From JADGQM01 sp964441945 (GTDB taxonomy: Bacteria; Desulfobacterota; Syntrophobacteria; Syntrophobacterales; Syntrophobacteraceae): a stretch of 59,407 nt of DNA. Shown one piece after another: positions 34,709 through 43,883 of the stretch; the first letter of the stretch is position 1, and each line of letters opens with the position of its first letter. The DNA lies in contig CAYTWB010000016.1 in NCBI GenBank assembly GCA_964441945.1, forward strand, positions 1 to 59,407, written 5' to 3'. A program made the position numbers and the translations under genes. The notes under the pieces were generated by a model, which was not told the DNA's origin, ran no database searches, and worked only from the letters and a program-made list of their open reading frames with translations.

Positions 34709-35890
34709 ATGAAGAAGAGGCAAATCAAAGATCGGATACACTGGATGGGGGCCGTCGATTGGGACCGGCGGTTGTTCGACTCGCTCATTCCGCTTCCGGA
34801 CGGGACCACCTACAATGCGTACCTGGTCGAAGGCAGCGCCGGGACTGCCCTCCTGGACACGGTCGATCCCCCCATGGTGGAGACCTTGATGGCGCAGCTG
34901 AATGAGGTGCCGAAGCTTGACTATATCGTCTCCCACCATGCCGAACAGGACCATTCGGGTTCCATCGGCCGGGTGCTGGAATGCTACCCGGAAGCGAAAG
35001 TGGTCGTGACGCCCAGGGCCAAGGGGATGCTCATGGATCACCTTGGGATTTCCGAGAACGCTTTCATCACGGTCGCGGACGGGGAAACGATCTCTCTCGG
35101 CGACAAGACCCTAAAGTTCCTCCACACCCCCTGGGTGCACTGGCCCGAAACCATGGTGACCTATCTCGAGGAGGATCGCATCCTCTTCAGTTGTGATTTC
35201 TATGGTTCGCACATCGCCGGCAGCGATCTCTTCGTGACCGATCCAGGGCGGGTGTTCGAGGCGGCCAAGCGCTACTTCGCCGAGATCATGATGCCCTTTC
35301 GCAACATTATCGAGAAGAACATCGAGAAGCTCAAGGCCTTCGATATCCAGATGATCGCTCCCAGCCACGGCCAAATATACGATCAGCCTGCCTGGATCAT
35401 GGATGCCTACCGGGATTGGGTGCTGGGGCCTCCCCACAATACGGTGGTCCTGCCCTATGTCTCTATGCACGCCAGCACCCAACGCATGGTCGAACACCTG
35501 ACGTCGGCCCTGGTAAGCCGCGGCGTAAGAGTGGAACTGTTCAATCTGGTCGCAACGGACATCGGCAAGCTCGCCATGGCCCTGGTGGATGCCGCGACCA
35601 TCGTGGTCGGCACGCCGACCGTACTCGCGGGCCCGCATCCCCTCGCAGCGTATGCCGCGTTCCTGGCCAATGCCCTGCGGCCCAGGGTGAAGTATCTCTC
35701 CATTGTGGGTTCCTACGGGTGGGGCGGCAAGACCGTGGAAACGCTGGCCGGGATGATCCCCAATCTCAAGGTCGAAATCTTGCCCCCGATCCTGTGCAAG
35801 GGTTTCCCGTCAGCAGAAGATCTCAATGCGCTGGACGATCTGGCTGAGGCAATCTCCGTCAAGCACCGGGAGAGTGGCTATACCCTCTAA
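34709..35890 (+). CDS. fprA: FprA-type flavodiiron protein
   Basis: 393 residues: a metallo-beta-lactamase-like diiron domain with H77-A-E79-Q-D81-H82 and further ligands in H-W-P-E-T and C-D-F-Y-G-S-H, then a flavodoxin domain (S-M-H-A-S-T-Q-R-M, about 250-390). It reduces O2 to water and/or NO to N2O using rubredoxin. AAGGAG lies 8 bases before ATG 34709; the GTG at 34703 is too close to it. A strong terminator follows at 35918. Confidence 0.96.
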   Translation: MKKRQIKDRIHWMGAVDWDRRLFDSLIPLPDGTTYNAYLVEGSAGTALLDTVDPPMVETLMAQLNEVPKLDYIVSHHAEQDHSGSIGRVLECYPEAKVVVTPRAKGMLMDHLGISENAFITVADGETISLGDKTLKFLHTPWVHWPETMVTYLEEDRILFSCDFYGSHIAGSDLFVTDPGRVFEAAKRYFAEIMMPFRNIIEKNIEKLKAFDIQMIAPSHGQIYDQPAWIMDAYRDWVLGPPHNTVVLPYVSMHASTQRMVEHLTSALVSRGVRVELFNLVATDIGKLAMALVDAATIVVGTPTVLAGPHPLAAYAAFLANALRPRVKYLSIVGSYGWGGKTVETLAGMIPNLKVEILPPILCKGFPSAEDLNALDDLAEAISVKHRESGYTL

Positions 35891-35917
35891 GGTCCCCACG
35901 CCGAGGAGGCCCGTGCA

Positions 35918-35949
35918 GGCTGCCTGCCTGGGGGCAGGCAGCCTCTTTT
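35918..35949 (+). terminator. Rho-independent terminator after fprA
   Basis: GGCTGCCTGCC and GGCAGGCAGCC form a perfect 11-base stem around a 4-base loop, followed by TCTTTT. It ends the tetR-rubredoxin-hcp-fprA operon, 27 bases after the fprA stop. Confidence 0.85.
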
Positions 35950-36045
35950 GAGGGATCGTAAACGTCCACTGAACCCTGTTTTGCCTTCCCGCCCATTGTG
36001 TTCTCCCTCCTCTGCGAGCTTTGACTGTCCGGAATAATATCAACC

Positions 36046-36069
36046 TGAAACGTTTCAAAATGGTATAAT
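36046..36069 (+). promoter_or_regulatory. Palindromic operator and -10 box ahead of the SDR gene
   Basis: TGAAACGTTTCA (36046-36057) is a perfect 12-base palindrome lying where the -35 region should be, followed by TATAAT at 36064-36069. No good -35 is present, so an activator or repressor at the palindrome is likely. GAAAC/GTTTC half-sites are used by some TetR regulators of fatty-acid genes; that link is only suggestive. Confidence 0.4.
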
Positions 36070-36162
36070 CAAAATGCCGCAAAGCGTTATGACGTGCTCC
36101 GGTTCAGGCTTTGGGATCAAGGACCGGATAGTTGAGGCGACAACAAGACACCGGCAGGCAGT

Positions 36163-37701
36163 ATGCGTGACCCAAAGAAGACAAGACCGATCCTGGTAAC
36201 GGGGGCAACCGGATATATCGGGGGCCGCCTTGTGCCAAAACTGCTTGAGCTGGGGTACACGGTGCGGGCAATCGGCAGGTCCCTGTCCAAGCTGGAATCG
36301 CGCCCGTGGGCCAACCATCCGAGGCTCGAGGCGGTGCAGGGGGATGTGCTGGATGTCATGTCCCTGAAAAGAGCGGTCCGGGGTTGCTGGGCATCCTTTT
36401 ACCTGGTGCATTCCATGAATGCGCCCAGACGTGATTTTGCCTACGAGGATCGGTGTGCGGCATGGAACATGGTCGAGGCATCCGAAGGATCGAGCCTCAG
36501 TCGCATCATTTATCTCGGGTGGCTGGGCGACGAGAACGACCCGACCCTCAGCGAGCACCTCCGCTCGCGCTTCGAGGTTTCCAGAATTCTGCGCTCCGGT
36601 CTCATCCCCGTAACGACTTTGCGGACCGCCATGATCCTCGGCTCGGGGAGTGCTTCGTTCGAAATCCTGCGCTACCTGGTTGACCGGCTGCCGGTCATCC
36701 CCACGCCGCCCTGGTTTCACACACCCATTCAGCCCATCTGCATCCGGAACGTGCTCAACTACCTGGTCGGCTGCCTCGAACAGGAAGAAACGGTTGGGCA
36801 AACCTTTGACATCGGCGGGCCTGAGATTGTCACCTACGACCACCTGATCAGGCTCTACACCCAGGCAGCCGGCCTTCGAGACCGCCTTCTCATTCCGGTT
36901 TCCTTCATGTCCCCTCGCGTGAATGCTCTGTCGATTTCCCTTGTCACTCCTGTTCCGAAGCCGCTGGCACGAGCCCTTACCGAAGGGCTCCTGAACAAAA
37001 CAGTGTGCATGGACGAACGCATCAGCCAAATCATCCCACAGCAGCTCATGACCTGCAGGCAGTCAATCGAGCGCGCGATCGAAAAGATCGACCAGCATCG
37101 GGTCGAAGCCTGCTGGACCGATGCCGGCGAGCTCCTCCCTCCCGAATGGAGCTACTGTGGAGATGAATCCTATGCGGGCGGAACGGTTTTGGCCTGCGCC
37201 TACAGGATACGGCTCAAGGCATCCCCCGTGGAGATCTGGGAACACATCGTCAGGATCGGAGGACAGACCGGCTGGTATTATGGCGGACCGCTATGGAGAT
37301 TGCGCGGGTGGTTGGACAAGCTGATCGGCGGAACGAGCCTCCTGCGCGGCAGGCGGGACCCCATGACCCTTTATGTTGGCGATGCCCTGGATTTCTGGCG
37401 AGTACTCGAAGTCTCCGCCCCTTTCCGACTGCTGCTGCTCTCGGAGATGAAGCTTCCCGGAGAGGCCATCCTGGAATTCAGAATTTGCCCAACCGGTCAA
37501 GGAGAATGCGAGCTCCAGCAGGTTGCAAGGTTCCTTCCCAAGGGTTTTCTTGGTCTCCTCTACTGGACCAGTCTGTACGGCGCACATCGGTTGCTCTTCA
37601 AGGGAATGCTTCGTACCATTGCGCGGGAGGTTGGGAGGCCGGTGGTGAAAGGGCCTGAGCGCTTTGAGCCGAACCTGCACCTGGTCTGCCGGATAGAATA
37701 G
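36163..37701 (+). CDS. NAD(P)-binding SDR protein with C-terminal DUF2867 domain
   Basis: 512 residues. The N-terminal Rossmann fold has G-A-T-G-Y-I-G-G (14-21) and resembles atypical SDR/NmrA proteins (about 8-300); the C-terminal DUF2867 domain (about 340-510) is a SRPBCC-like fold. Two-domain proteins of this kind are common but their substrate is not known. No strong ribosome site is visible. It stands apart from fprA by a terminator and has its own palindrome-containing promoter region. Confidence 0.85.
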   Translation: MRDPKKTRPILVTGATGYIGGRLVPKLLELGYTVRAIGRSLSKLESRPWANHPRLEAVQGDVLDVMSLKRAVRGCWASFYLVHSMNAPRRDFAYEDRCAAWNMVEASEGSSLSRIIYLGWLGDENDPTLSEHLRSRFEVSRILRSGLIPVTTLRTAMILGSGSASFEILRYLVDRLPVIPTPPWFHTPIQPICIRNVLNYLVGCLEQEETVGQTFDIGGPEIVTYDHLIRLYTQAAGLRDRLLIPVSFMSPRVNALSISLVTPVPKPLARALTEGLLNKTVCMDERISQIIPQQLMTCRQSIERAIEKIDQHRVEACWTDAGELLPPEWSYCGDESYAGGTVLACAYRIRLKASPVEIWEHIVRIGGQTGWYYGGPLWRLRGWLDKLIGGTSLLRGRRDPMTLYVGDALDFWRVLEVSAPFRLLLLSEMKLPGEAILEFRICPTGQGECELQQVARFLPKGFLGLLYWTSLYGAHRLLFKGMLRTIAREVGRPVVKGPERFEPNLHLVCRIE

Positions 37702-37825
37702 AACTGCCGGCCATTTCGAACCCACACACCTCGGTTCGAATCAGTGGCAAACCTGAGTGAAGCTACGGCAGACGTCATGCAGGACAAGGACTCGAGAAAG
37801 AAGGGAAGTTTCAAGGGAGGAACAT

Positions 37826-38782
37826 ATGGAAGGGTTCATCATGAAACGGGTCCTGGACGAGACGAGGGGCCTGGTGCAGGAGGCGGTGGCCTTTTATAGA
37901 AGAACGCCCAAAGCAATTGCCCTGGCCGAGTTCTCCAATCCCCAGGGACGCTTCGTTAAAGGCGACCAGTACGCTTATGTGTTGGATTCCACCGGGGTAA
38001 TGATCGCACACCCGATCAATGAGAGTTTCGTTGGTCAGGATTTCTACTATGTCACGGATTTTGACGGCAAGAGTTTCATCAAAGAGATCGTCGACACCGC
38101 CAACGCTGAAGGTTCCGGTTGGGTGGAATACAAGTGGCTCGACCCCAAAACCAAAACGGAACGCCCTAAGACCGTCTATTTTGAGAAGACACACGGCGTG
38201 ATCATTTGCAGCGGGATCTACGGGGAAAGTCCTGTTCCCGCCATTCTGGAACACTCAACAGGGAAAGAGACCGCTGTTGTCTCTTTAACAAATAGTTCTC
38301 CGCCCAACGAGCTGTTGGCTGATATCGAAACGGAAGACCACCCGGTTGATTTGGCCCTGGAAGATGCCAGGCGCTTTGTGGAAAAGGCGATAGCGTTTTA
38401 CCGAGTCCATGCGGGAGGGCTCGCTTTGGCGGAATTCTCCAACCCCCATGGCCGTTTTGTTACGGGTGAGCAGTATGTATTTGTGTTGGACCCCACCGGC
38501 GTCATGCTTGCCCATGGGATAAACAGGAAGTATGTCGGCAAGGATTTCTATCGCATCATGGATTCTGACGGCAAGAGATTTATCAAAGCAATCGTCGATA
38601 CGGCCAATGCTGAAGGTTCCGGCTGGGTGGAATACAAATGGTTCAACCCCTTGACCCAAGCGGAGCAAACCAAGATCGTTTATTTTGAACAAATAGAGGG
38701 GATCATCGTCTGCAGCGGCATTTACCAGCAAAAAGGGCCCCGCAATGCCTCTCAGGCCCAGGATAGCTGGTCGGACCTGTGA
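37826..38782 (+). CDS. Cytosolic tandem single-Cache protein
   Basis: 318 residues in two copies of one sensor domain (about 14-135 and 175-300) roughly two-thirds identical, sharing A-L-A-E-F-S-N-P, Q-Y, V-L-D-x-T-G-V-M, V-D-T-A-N-A-E-G-S-G-W-V-E-Y-K-W and C-S-G-I-Y. This is the single-Cache small-molecule sensor usually found outside the cell, yet there is no signal peptide, membrane helix or output domain. AAGGGAGG lies 5 bases before ATG 37826. An inverted repeat (TTCGAACC at 37715, GGTTCGAA at 37733) lies upstream. The flavin reductase gene follows 39 bases on. Confidence 0.8.
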   Translation: MEGFIMKRVLDETRGLVQEAVAFYRRTPKAIALAEFSNPQGRFVKGDQYAYVLDSTGVMIAHPINESFVGQDFYYVTDFDGKSFIKEIVDTANAEGSGWVEYKWLDPKTKTERPKTVYFEKTHGVIICSGIYGESPVPAILEHSTGKETAVVSLTNSSPPNELLADIETEDHPVDLALEDARRFVEKAIAFYRVHAGGLALAEFSNPHGRFVTGEQYVFVLDPTGVMLAHGINRKYVGKDFYRIMDSDGKRFIKAIVDTANAEGSGWVEYKWFNPLTQAEQTKIVYFEQIEGIIVCSGIYQQKGPRNASQAQDSWSDL

Positions 38783-38821
38783 CGGGAAGTTCAGGATTCT
38801 TCAAACGAAAGGAGCTCTGCC

Positions 38822-39343
38822 GTGGGACCTCCAGTGTGTCTTGATGGATTGCGCATGCTGAGCTACGGTCTTTACATCTTGACGTCACGAGATGGCGACC
38901 GGTTGAATGGGCAGATCATCAATACGGCAATCCAGGTCACTTCTGAGCCGCCTCGTGTGGCGGTTGTCGTTCACAAGATGAATCTGACCACCGAGCTCAT
39001 TGAGCAGTCCAGGCTCTTTGCGGTATGTGTCTTGGCCGAATCAACACCGTTGACCTTTATTGGGCTGTTCGGATTCAGGTCGGGAAGGGACATCGACAAG
39101 TTCGCCAAAACACCGTATCGGACGGGTGTATCCACCTGCCCCCTCGTCACCGAACATACCCTTGCGCATCTCGAAGCGAGGGTAACCGACCGGATGGATC
39201 TGGGAACTCACATCATCTACATTGGTGACCTCGTCCATTCCGAGGTCCAGGTGGATGGCCGGCCGATGACCTACCGGCACTATCATGAGGTCCTCGGAGG
39301 GAAAACGTCTCGAAACGCCCCAAGCTTCATGTCGCCGAGGTGA
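38822..39343 (+). CDS. Flavin reductase-like FMN-binding protein
   Basis: 173 residues of the flavin reductase-like domain: L-S-Y-G-L-Y-I-L-T-S near the start, Q-V-T-S-E-P-P-R-V-A-V, and the closing H-S-E-V-Q-V-D-G-R-P-M-T-Y-R-H-Y. In anaerobes this domain occurs in high-molecular-weight rubredoxins and passes electrons from NAD(P)H to rubredoxin and FprA, which would fit the nearby operon. GTG start with AAGGAG 6-8 bases upstream. Confidence 0.88.
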   Translation: MGPPVCLDGLRMLSYGLYILTSRDGDRLNGQIINTAIQVTSEPPRVAVVVHKMNLTTELIEQSRLFAVCVLAESTPLTFIGLFGFRSGRDIDKFAKTPYRTGVSTCPLVTEHTLAHLEARVTDRMDLGTHIIYIGDLVHSEVQVDGRPMTYRHYHEVLGGKTSRNAPSFMSPR

Positions 39344-39570
39344 GTCGAAAATCCGGGTGAGCCCGAGCACCCCACCGGAAAACGGGGGACACTTTTCAGG
39401 GCAGAAAAGCCGGTTCATCGACAAGACCAGCTTTGTAGGCCATTCATGGGGAAATCCGCTTTACAGTTCCATGGTATCCCACTTCTTCCTGAGTGCCACG
39501 CCGCAGAACAAAGTGACCATAACCCTGGCCGTCATTCCGGCCTTACCATGCCATTTTGAGATAGTCTCTT

Positions 39571-39715
39571 AGAAGCCGTCTGAAAATTGCACATTGCCGC
39601 CTGTTCAGTGCCCGATCGGGCGGGCATCAAGCCCGCCTCTGCGCCACGGACGGCCCCGGGATGCAGGGGCGCGATTAATCCGCGCCCGCAGCGGACCATT
39701 TTTCAGACAGCCTCT
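39571..39715. repeat. MITE-like element with GTCTGAAAA ends
   Basis: About 145 bases bounded by imperfect inverted repeats (39571-39589 and 39696-39715, both reading AGRxGCYGTCTGAAAA outward-in), with an internal GGGCGGGC/GCCCGCC hairpin. Its right end touches the stop codon of the minus-strand NtrC gene. A single similar end lies at 48868-48889. The remainder of 39344-39570 holds repeat fragments and no gene. Confidence 0.6.
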
Positions 39716-41043
39716 CAGGGACCCATCTTCCGCATTTTCCCCCGCAGGGTTTTGCGGTCTATCCCCAGGATTGCGGCTGCTGCGGATTTGTTGCCGTTCA
39801 CACTGACCAGAACGTTTCGGATGTACTCGAGCTCGATTTCAGCGAGCGAACGGGTGAGGTCGCCTGTCCGAAGGGCGGAAAACCGCATGAGGGAGGGCAA
39901 ATCCGGCACCTCGATGAGGTCGCCTTCGGTCATGGCCAGTAGTCGTTGAATGACGTTTTCCAATTCCCGCACATTCCCGGGCCAGTGGTAGCCGCGTAGA
40001 ATCCGCAAGGCTTCGTCCGAGAGGCGGGGCGGCTTGCGGTCGAATTCCTCTGCTTTTTTCCTGATGAAATGCCGGATCAGCAGGATGATATCATCGCCGC
40101 GTTCACGCAGTGGAGGAACGTTTATGGCAAAGACATTCAGGCGATAGAAGAGGTCTTCACGGAAAAGGCCCTTTTCGGTCAGGGCGTGCAGGTCCTTGTT
40201 GGTTGCGGCTGTGACCCGGACATCGACCTTCCGCACGGTGCTTGAGCCCAGCATGCAGATTTCCTTTTCCTGCAGAACGCGCAGGAGCTTAACCTGCATG
40301 GACAGGCTGGCTTCACTCACCTCGTCCAGCAGAATGGTTCCCCTGTCCGCCGTTTGAAAAAAGCCGGCCCGGCTGCTGCCGGCCCCCGTGAAGGCTCCCT
40401 TGACATAGCCAAACAATTCGCTTTCAAGCAACTGCTCGGGAATGCCGCCGCAGTTGACGGGCACAAAAGGGAAGGATGCCCTTGCGCTGTGGTAGTGAAT
40501 CGCGCGGGCGATGATCTCCTTGCCGGTGCCGCTTTCTCCCTGGATCAGGACCGTTGCGGAGCTGGCGGCCGCACGGGCAATCGCATTGTAGACCTCGACC
40601 ATGGGCCTGGACTCGCCGACAAAACCGTGCCTGATTGATGCCGGGGGAGTTTGGGTCAGTTTTTTTCTGAGCCTCAGTTTCTCAAGGGCTCGGTCAACGG
40701 CCTCAAAGAGTTCCTCATCCGTGAAGGGTTTCGTCAGGTAGTTGTCGGCGCCGTATTTCATTGCCCGAACCGCCCCTTCAACGGTTGGGAAACCGGTGAT
40801 GAGCAGCACCTCCTTCTCTTTGAAATTCTCCCGGATATGCCTGAGCAGGTCAAACCCGTCGATGTCGGGCATTCTGACATCGGTGATGATCAGGTCGACC
40901 GGATTATTGTCCAGAATGCCGATGGCCTCTGTCCCCCCGCCCGCTGTCAGGACATGGAAGCCCCTGGAAACCAGGTTCCTTCGAAGCACTTCCAGAGTGC
41001 CGGGACTGTCGTCGACCACCAAAATGTTCTCTCGTTTCTTCAT
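39715..41043 (-). CDS. NtrC-family sigma-54 response regulator
   Basis: 442 residues: receiver with phosphoacceptor D55 (I-I-T-D-V-R-M-P), AAA+ domain with G-E-S-G-T-G-K-E and G-A-F-T-G-A, and a Fis-type HTH (N-K-S-A-A-A-A-I-L-G-I-D-R-K-T-L-R-G-K). ATG 41043 overlaps the kinase stop (ATGA). A sigma-54-like element at 42875-42889, on the other side of the kinase gene, is a candidate target. Confidence 0.94.
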   Translation of the reverse strand: MKKRENILVVDDSPGTLEVLRRNLVSRGFHVLTAGGGTEAIGILDNNPVDLIITDVRMPDIDGFDLLRHIRENFKEKEVLLITGFPTVEGAVRAMKYGADNYLTKPFTDEELFEAVDRALEKLRLRKKLTQTPPASIRHGFVGESRPMVEVYNAIARAAASSATVLIQGESGTGKEIIARAIHYHSARASFPFVPVNCGGIPEQLLESELFGYVKGAFTGAGSSRAGFFQTADRGTILLDEVSEASLSMQVKLLRVLQEKEICMLGSSTVRKVDVRVTAATNKDLHALTEKGLFREDLFYRLNVFAINVPPLRERGDDIILLIRHFIRKKAEEFDRKPPRLSDEALRILRGYHWPGNVRELENVIQRLLAMTEGDLIEVPDLPSLMRFSALRTGDLTRSLAEIELEYIRNVLVSVNGNKSAAAAILGIDRKTLRGKMRKMGP

Positions 41044-42767
41044 GGCTGCAAACTGCTCCCGCCAAATCCTTCGCGACCCGCAGCAACCGGCAGCATCACC
41101 TGAACGCGAGTCCCGACGCCTGGTTCACTGTCTACATGGATCGATCCCCCCAGTCCTTTTACGATATCCAGGACCACGGACAGTCCCAGGCCGGTCCCTT
41201 CATGAGGCCCCTTCGTAGTGAAGAAAGGAATGAATATCTTGTCTTTGATCTCGGGATTCATGCCGCAGCCGGTATCGCTGATGGTGAGCAGAATCCCGTC
41301 ATCCGTTCGCGCGGTCCTGATGGTGATCTTGCCTCCGTGTGTCACCGCCTGCAGGGCATTGAGAAAGATGTTGGCAACGACCTGTCTCAAGTGGCCGGGA
41401 TCGAGAGTGATTTCCCCAACCTCGGCCCCCAAATCGAGTTCGACGCTGATCTTCTCCCTGGCCAGCCGATGATCAAAGAAACTGATCCCCTCTTTAACGA
41501 TCTTGTTCAGCTCCACGGTGGAGGCACGTTGCGGCATTTTGCGCCCGTACATCAGCAGCTTGCGGACGATTTCCCTCACATGCAAAGATGTGGCCACAAT
41601 CTTCTCCAGATCGCTCGCCGTCTGAGCCGGTAGGCGCGGGCCCTTCTTTGCAAGTTGGGCAAACCCCAGAATAGTGGTCAGGGGCTCGTTGATTTCATGG
41701 GCAACGGCCGCGGCCAGCTGCCCGATTATGGCCAACCGGTTCGAGTGCCTCATTTTCTCTTTGATTTCCTGCTGCTCCTTTTCATACAACCATCGCTCGA
41801 TGTGTGATGAAAGCTCCAGGGCGATGGTGTCAAGGAGCTTCCGTTCGTCGTGCAGGAACGGGCCCTCGTCCAACTCCGGCATGGTCACCGGATAGGTCAC
41901 CTCGAGCAGCCCCCGCTGTTGACCATTGATCAGGATCTTCGCCGATTGCCGCTGGGTAGACTCTTCAAAACCTTCCGTTGCGCAAGGCTTGCCGTCGAAG
42001 GTAATTCTTGCAGCGGCAACGTTCTCGTGCAAATAGGCCCCGGGAATGATCCTGACGATCTCGCACAGCATCTCTTCCAGGGGCTTTGAGGGTGCATCGA
42101 GGATACCGGCTATCCTGTAAAGACAGGAGAGCTCTTTGACACGCTCTTTCAACGACCAGGTTACGTGCCACTGGTAGAGGGCTGCGGAAACGACCTGGGT
42201 GGCATGTTCCAGGAATTCAATGATCTCTTCGTTGAAACCCTCCTTGTGCTCAATCCCGAACTGCAGATAACCGGAACCGGCCTCACCCGCCTCCAGAGGC
42301 ACCAGAGCTAAGGACCGGCAGTCCCGGTCCGGGCAGACTTTGTGAAGATCGGCCTGGTTTGACCTCCCGGCTTGATGTGAAAAGCAACCTTCCGCATCAT
42401 TGGTCCAAAAGCTCCCCTTCCCGGAGATATGGCCATGGACTGAGACCTGCGCAGTGTTCCGCATCCCTGGCAGAAAGCCGAAGTAGTCAGCCGGATCGCC
42501 GTGGAAGGCGGATTCGCCTGCCTGGGTTGCTTCACCTGAAGCTCCCGGTAGGAACTTCAAGGAATGATCCCGGCGACTGACCGCCAGGGCAAACGGCCGG
42601 CTCGAGGGTCCTGCCACGGTCACTCCAATTCGATCACAGGGGGTGTGATCCAGGAGAACGCTCAGGACCCGGCGAAAGAATTCAATTTCTGAGAGACCCT
42701 CTGACGCGATCTTGAGGATGAGGGAGGTGAGTGCAAAAAAAACCTTGCCGGTGATCATCTTTTCCAT
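41040..42767 (-). CDS. GAF-domain histidine kinase, cytosolic
   Basis: 575 residues without membrane helices. Two GAF-like sensor regions (about 15-195 and 220-330) precede HisKA (A-A-A-V-A-H-E-I-N-E-P-L) and an ATPase domain (N-A-L-Q-A-V; D-T-G-C-G-M; G-T-G-L-G-L-S). The first GAF region is Cys/His-containing (C-P-D-R-D-C). Forms a pair with the overlapping NtrC regulator; the signal is unknown. Confidence 0.9.
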   Translation of the reverse strand: MEKMITGKVFFALTSLILKIASEGLSEIEFFRRVLSVLLDHTPCDRIGVTVAGPSSRPFALAVSRRDHSLKFLPGASGEATQAGESAFHGDPADYFGFLPGMRNTAQVSVHGHISGKGSFWTNDAEGCFSHQAGRSNQADLHKVCPDRDCRSLALVPLEAGEAGSGYLQFGIEHKEGFNEEIIEFLEHATQVVSAALYQWHVTWSLKERVKELSCLYRIAGILDAPSKPLEEMLCEIVRIIPGAYLHENVAAARITFDGKPCATEGFEESTQRQSAKILINGQQRGLLEVTYPVTMPELDEGPFLHDERKLLDTIALELSSHIERWLYEKEQQEIKEKMRHSNRLAIIGQLAAAVAHEINEPLTTILGFAQLAKKGPRLPAQTASDLEKIVATSLHVREIVRKLLMYGRKMPQRASTVELNKIVKEGISFFDHRLAREKISVELDLGAEVGEITLDPGHLRQVVANIFLNALQAVTHGGKITIRTARTDDGILLTISDTGCGMNPEIKDKIFIPFFTTKGPHEGTGLGLSVVLDIVKGLGGSIHVDSEPGVGTRVQVMLPVAAGREGFGGSSLQP

Positions 42768-42874
42768 GAGTTGCCGCCGCTTCTTGATCTATTTGGGCGA
42801 TGCGATTACATTCTGATAGCCGCTGTCGATTCTACAATATTGCAGGCTGAACCTCCACTACTATGGCAGGTTGT

Positions 42875-42889
42875 CGGCATATTAATTGC
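42875..42889 (+). promoter_or_regulatory. Candidate sigma-54 promoter of the truncated chemoreceptor
   Basis: CGGCAT-ATTAA-TTGC has the GG and GC at the -24/-12 spacing of sigma-54 promoters, with a perfect TTGC. It lies about 80 bases before ATG 42971 and directly upstream of the divergent kinase/NtrC pair. Confidence 0.5.
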
Positions 42890-42970
42890 TTAGAATTACG
42901 ACGACTTATCGGTTTGGGTCCGCTGTCCTTGCGCCTCTGCAATCCGATTTCATGAAGGAGCTTTTAGGTT

Positions 42971-43765
42971 ATGTTCAGGAACTTCAAACTGGCAGGTACG
43001 GTGTTGGGGTCCTTTAGCGTGATTCTCCTGGTTTGTGCCCTGATCGGCGCTTTGGGGATCTTCAGCCTGAGCAGCATCAGGGATTCATTCGATGAAATGG
43101 CTGCCGTTAGAGTGCCAAGCATCGATCATCTGCATACCATCGGCAACGCGATGCTGGCTGTTGACGCAGCCGAGAATGCTTTGTTGGCCACCGATCTTGG
43201 TGAAAAGCAGCGGTGCAGCATTTATCTGCGATTCGATGAACTGCAAAAGGACCTGGCGGGCGCCCTGAGTGCTTATGAGAGTCTTCCCCAGAGTGCGGAC
43301 GAAGCAAGGCTGTGGCAGAACTTCGTACCTGTCCTGGAGGAGTGGTGGCACGATCATGAAGAGCTTGTCAGGCTTGCCAGGGAATACGACACGGGCAAAA
43401 GCGCTGGAGCTTATAAGGCAATGTCCGCTCAGTCCCTTGCGGTAAGCGCCGGCAGCCTCTCCACGGCCACGGCCCTGCTCGACGAGATCATTGGGATCAA
43501 CCAGAGATTGATCGAGGAGGGACACAAATCTGCCGGCACCATGGCCTCCTCGTGCCAGAATTACATCGTTGCAACGGTTTTTTCGGGTACCGGCCTTTCG
43601 CTGGCAATCGGTGCCATATTGAGCATCAACCTGCTCAGGCGCTCTCGAAGATATGGCCGACGCCTGATCCTCGACGTCAGGCAGCCTCTTTTTCAATTTT
43701 CGCCGGCCAAGCCGGTACGCACATCGCAAATCTCCTGTCCGAGTTCCAAGGTGCCCGGGATGTAA
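42971..43765 (+). CDS. Truncated chemoreceptor: four-helix-bundle sensor without output domain
   Basis: 264 residues. TM1 (about 9-31), a 160-residue helical periplasmic sensor of the 4HB_MCP type (V-R-V-P-S-I-D-H-L-H-T-I-G-N-A-M) and TM2 (about 196-218) are intact. After N-L-L-R-R-S the sequence becomes low in structure (about 40 residues) and stops; no HAMP or methyl-accepting domain follows in any frame. Either a decayed receptor or a sensor that signals through a partner. AAGGAG precedes the ATG. A sigma-54-like promoter lies upstream. Confidence 0.7.
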   Translation: MFRNFKLAGTVLGSFSVILLVCALIGALGIFSLSSIRDSFDEMAAVRVPSIDHLHTIGNAMLAVDAAENALLATDLGEKQRCSIYLRFDELQKDLAGALSAYESLPQSADEARLWQNFVPVLEEWWHDHEELVRLAREYDTGKSAGAYKAMSAQSLAVSAGSLSTATALLDEIIGINQRLIEEGHKSAGTMASSCQNYIVATVFSGTGLSLAIGAILSINLLRRSRRYGRRLILDVRQPLFQFSPAKPVRTSQISCPSSKVPGM

Positions 43766-43883
43766 GGGCAAGGGGTCTGTTCCCCGTAATCCGTTCTTCT
43801 CGATGTCCCAACAAGACAAGGACGATTGTCTGCCTCTTGGGTCCGCCTTCTTCCATGTCCATGGTGAATGCGCCGCAGGTCTT

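Noticed and set aside
37715..37740. GGTTCGAATC resembling a tRNA T-arm
   Set aside because: No acceptor, D or anticodon arms fit around it; it is better read as one arm of an inverted repeat.
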